Shown one piece after another: positions 60,431 through 64,000 of a stretch of DNA of 64,000 nucleotides. The first letter of the stretch is position 1. Each line of letters opens with the position of its first letter. The notes below the pieces were generated by a model. It did no database searches. It was not told the DNA's origin and saw only the letters and a program-made list of their open reading frames with translations. The translations under genes and the position numbers were made by a program. This DNA is from Sympetrum striolatum (taxonomy: Eukaryota; Arthropoda; Insecta; Odonata; Libellulidae), in the NCBI GenBank assembly GCA_947579665.1, contig OX388351.1:62070939-62134938 (forward strand), read 5' to 3'.

Positions 60431-62827
60431 GCCAGTAAAGCTGGTGAATAGTAGGCAGCGAGTTGTTTTATTTTCGTTGTAGCGTGTCATTAAGAAGTCT
60501 GGACTAACTGCACTAATGTCCGCTGTCAGTATTAAATATATTTATCTTTTTCTCGTTGCAAATAGTGCAATTTGGCTTCTCTTAGGTCTACCCTAAGTTC
60601 CGTTTTGCAGAGATTGTCCCATTTAGAAATATTGTCCCGGTAAATGGTCCTTCCACATGCCGATTTGGATAAAAATGCAGTTAAAAGGATGGATAAGGAA
60701 AAATATGCAAAGACAATCGTAAAAAAAATCATAAAAAAGTCTAATTACAAATAAATAAAATTAATAAATAAAAAATTAAAATATAAAATATAACTAATAT
60801 TTTATGAATTAAAAAATAAAAATAAAACAAATTATTAGAAGAACGTCCCTTTCTTTCTTGCCGTAACTGCAAATCCTGTGCTATTATATAATAGCCACTC
60901 ATACTTTTTGCTAAGAAAAGAAAATTTTTGCATGCTTAGATATAATATTTGGGCGAATTGCAAAATAATATGTGGAGTTATTCAATATTAATGCTTAAGA
61001 TGATGCACTTTTAAGGTTGATCTAGCAAAGGATCCATTGCATAACTAATCAATTCTTTGATTACTTGGAGAAAGCTCATTTCATTATTTAAAAAATAACT
61101 TCGCTACGCCCACGATTTACACTTAATTTATCATTAATTATTTTTGGGCGCAACAAATTACTGTTGTTTAAATTAAAGCTAGTCTACTTATTACCTTTTC
61201 AGCACCATATTTCACTGTCGAGGCGAATCTCTGATTGATTTAAGAATATAATTGGAAAAGAAAAAATCCTGTTTTCGAACATTTATTCTTTCTTCCTGTT
61301 CTCAATCAAAGAAAATCAAATTTTCTTGTTGTAGATAAATGAACTCAGAGCAAGTACTCTTACAAAAGTCGTAATAACAATCACACGAACTTCCTGTCGA
61401 TCCAAAAATGAGTGTAAAAAAATAGAGGTAGACGCTAAAATGAATCGTTTCATAACTTATTCCTTCTATGAACTATACGCGATGGTAAACCAATGTTAAA
61501 AAATATAATTTAATAGTTTGGTGTTTACTGTATCAATATGATAGTGGTTTTTAGATAATATATATTTTGATGATTGTAAGCCAAGAAATCTTTATCTGGT
61601 TGAAGTGATACAATTGCTAAAATAAATAATTAAGATGATCTTGGTCCAGTTATGTCAGTGATGAAATACTCTAGGAAATATTTCTGCAATGAACTAAGTA
61701 GTTAGATTATCCGTTAAAGGATTTCTCTCAATTTCCCAAGAAATGAGAAATAAAAATAAAGGGAAAAAAACAGGAAATTCTGGATCGAGCAATGGTTTGC
61801 ATTTCCCCCGATTTTTCCTTTTATGTTATCGCCATAAATCTAAAAACCAATAACTGTCGCGAATTCAGGGGTAGTCGATGAAGGTTTTTGACAAAAATAT
61901 ATTTAGCCCAATGCCTCTTTCCAAATAAGGCCAAGGTGGCCTGAAGTTGCAGAACAAGGTTTTACAAGGATAAGGTGAATATCACTTGCAGATAATTTTT
62001 CATTGCTCTAATTTCCGATTGCTTATCGACCAACTAGTCCATGGTTTCCGCTCAAATTTGCATGAAATATAATGTACTCAATGAGAAAGGTTTTCCGGAT
62101 TGTCATATGAACTTGAATGTTTGCTGAAGGCATTATGAAAGTTTACTTTGATCTTCTCTCCTTAGAAAGAAGAGGGACCTCAATTGCGCCGAAATTTAAT
62201 TTCCAACGCGGTATCTAAATGAGATTTATGTATGCTAAGAATGGCTTAATTTGGTATAAAACTGTCATTAGTATAATTAGCCGTAGACATTTATCAGTTT
62301 GTACTGAAATATTTTAAAATTTGTGAGTAAATCTCATAAACTTAATTTGATGTGCCAAATGATTTTTTCCGGCGTAAATGAAGGTGAAAATTTTTCATAC
62401 TAAGCACTCAAAGTGAAACATAATATGTCCTCGGATTCTTCTCAAGCATATCCAAAATTGAAACACGAATGTTGCAGGAAGATGATCCTGAATATGGCTC
62501 GTGAATTCGTCTTTCCTTAGCGTGTCACAGCATTCTCAAAATACTTCTTGAAAGAGCTTTTTTGGCAGACTGAAATAGAAGCTTAATTGAATCAAGCCAG
62601 GACGTTATTACATACGTTCGGGTTTATTTCGGGTGAAACTCAGAATTGACTAACCTCTGACTAGCATCATTTAACCCGTCGCAGATAGAAGAAATAGTGA
62701 TGTATAGAATTAAATAAGAGAGTAAAAAATGGTCTTGTTGTGACCACTCTGTATGCGGTACTGTATAACGTAGGGTGATATATATAGTATAAAATTCACA
62801 GAATCGGGCGAGATATGGTGGAAATCC
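60431..62827. other. Gene-free stretch with A-rich tract at 60720-60840
   Basis: The tract at about 60720-60840 is low-complexity A/T sequence made of AATAAA- and AAATTA-like words. The rest has no recognised gene. Minus frames at 62624-62898 overlap the palindrome that follows. Confidence 0.4.
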
Positions 62828-63042
62828 ATCATGCAGAATGAAGGAGATATTTGGTACTTTTTCCACAAAAATTGTTTTATTTGTACTACCGGTTTCAACG
62901 GAGGACCGTCATCTTCAGGTACAAGTTATACAGTAACTGTATAACTTGTACCTGAAGATGACGGTCCTCCGTTGAAACCGGTAGTACAAATAAAACAATT
63001 TTTGTGGAAAAAGTACCAAATATCTCCTTCATTCTGCATGAT
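62828..63042. repeat. Perfect palindrome, 107-bp arms, carrying CTGAAGA...GAAAC twice
   Basis: Arms 62828-62934 and 62936-63042 are exact reverse complements around a single A at 62935. Each arm contains CTGAAGA, then ACGG and CCGT able to form a 4-bp stem, then GAAACCGGTA. Within each arm TTGTAC immediately before CTGAAGA is complementary to GTACAA after GAAACCGGTA, a possible stem I of a hammerhead-like fold. The motifs diverge from the centre. Exact identity over 107 bp means a very recent inverted duplication, gene conversion between arms, or an assembly foldback artefact. Confidence 0.9.
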
Positions 63043-63715
63043 AGATATAGAAATGCGAAGATTTTAAAGTTAATTTGAATAATAATTGCAGCAATGAAAC
63101 CTTCTGAGAAGACTCTGTAGATATGCTTTCATCTTGTTACTCCAATGCCGAACGATCTCACTCTGTGAGAAAAATGATGAAAATAAATGCCTCGTTTTTA
63201 TACGTTTCGTTTCGGAGATTCATTTTTTCTGCGTGCGATACGCGGCTTATAATGAAACAGACCATACGGAGCATGCATCCTTAGCTATAGGCTTGAAGGA
63301 GTTTTGTCTCGAATATGTAGAAGATATATTTCTAAGTTCTCTCAATGGCAAGTACAGGGTTTCCCAAGAGTTATGGGAGCATTAAAAGTTGAGAAATTTT
63401 AAAATGTTTGAAATGCGCTCTAACTTATTTTGGAATGCTGTAGCTGACGATTTACCTGTATCATTTACCATTTGTGAAATGTTTGAACAGTATCAACAGT
63501 TTATTTCATCCAAACCCCCACCCAAACTTTACCTCCGATAAATCTGTAGCTTGTAATGGTAATTATTTATTAGAAAACTTGTAGCAAAACTAAATCTTTA
63601 TATATTCATAATAGAACCATTGCTTACATATTTATGCTCAAATAACTCTCAAGTATATTTCTTATGTTCAGAGAAATTTTCGCTTGTCATGATGTCATCT
63701 GCTGTCTGTAATCAT
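63043..63715. other. Gene-free stretch
   Basis: No supported gene. The frame at 63134-63385 (plus) is unassigned. CAGGGTTTCCCAAGAG near 63355 resembles some DNA-transposon tips, but no partner end was found. Confidence 0.35.
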
Positions 63716-64000
63716 CAGGGCCGTTTTTTGGCATACGCAGCATCCGCGGTCGCGTAGGGCCCCGTCAACTTAGGGGCCCCGCAGCCAAGCCACAAAAAGG
63801 ACATAAAACATTTCAATAATTAAAATTTTTATTGAATAAATAAAATTAAAAGGATAATAATTTCAATTTCCGTACCATATTATGATACTTTAACGTTATA
63901 TTTCGCTAGTCTCACATGTAACGAATTTAAATCGAAGTGGTCATTCAACTGTCATTGGAACCGTGTAATCATTGCACTGCAATGTTATTATAGAGGAGCA
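63716..64000. mobile_element. hAT element, left end, running off the window
   Basis: The sequence from 63716 begins CAGGGCCGTTTTTTGGCATA and continues with a GC-rich GGGCCCC-bearing end, the look of a common hAT-superfamily terminus. About 165 bases inside, the minus strand has an open frame ending at 63880 with FDLNSLHVRLAKYNVKVS. Its shape resembles the C-terminus of hAT transposases (acidic-hydrophobic run, then FA-x-x-x-A-R-K-V). The transposase reading is tentative; the terminal-repeat reading is stronger. The other end lies beyond the window. Confidence 0.5.

Noticed and set aside
63354..63380. CAGGGTTTCCCAAGAG as a transposon tip
   Set aside because: No inverted partner or target duplication was found nearby.
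1..64000. CRISPR array, operons or prophage
   Set aside because: No regularly spaced identical repeats and no gene clusters; repeats and splice-like sites are eukaryotic in type.

Overview
The window reads as animal nuclear DNA, most likely from an arthropod and probably an insect. It is AT-rich. There are no operons, no ribosome-binding-site spacing and no long ORF that I can place in a prokaryotic family. Most of the recognisable content is remnants of eukaryotic transposable elements: non-LTR retrotransposon ends, hAT-type and TTAA-flanked (piggyBac-type) non-autonomous elements, and tRNA-derived repeats. The organism call is an inference from repeat types; no species-specific gene was recognised.

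Host coding content is almost absent. The best host-gene candidate is one internal exon at 22860-23013 (+). It has a pyrimidine-rich AG acceptor, a GTAAGT donor and an open frame that ends just inside the downstream intron. The window therefore looks like large introns or a gene-poor regulatory landscape. A series of short GC- and CpG-richer islets stands out against the AT-rich background (about 6040-6760, 9990-10560, 12300-12640, 15920-16680, 23040-23480, 27880-28300, 40500-40800, 43400-44050, 49270-49520, 53030-53700 and 59850-60430). They carry a few recognisable transcription-factor sites, the best being a perfect 14-bp RFX X-box palindrome at 53312-53325.

Mobile DNA, left to right: the end of a non-LTR reverse transcriptase and its 3' UTR with a TAA tail (3685-4634), with three short antisense copies of the same 3' end (11581, 22251, 23620); a tRNA-like module (11304-11369); an inverted pair of repeats with a CTGATGA...GCCGAAA core (15735-15876); a tRNA-derived element (29498-29583, minus); an 80-bp hAT-like MITE with an 8-bp target duplication (31311-31390); a diverged pair of dispersed repeats (33577 and 41161); a 315-bp foldback element (35220-35534); a terminal-inverted-repeat element with a CTGAAGA...GAAAC core (35791-35905); a 201-bp tandem duplication (38432-38828); a second, frameshifted reverse transcriptase relic on the minus strand (49745-50230); a complete TTAA-flanked MITE (52415-52845); an LTR-like unit (about 55119-55474); a SINE-like unit (58033-58300); a perfect 107-bp-arm palindrome (62828-63042); and the start of a hAT element running off the right edge (63716 onward).

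The most interesting shared signal is a short core, CTGANGA then a small stem then GAAAC, found at three loci. Two of these are head-to-head inverted pairs. The core resembles the catalytic core of minimal hammerhead ribozymes, which Penelope-like elements are known to carry, though the fit is imperfect.
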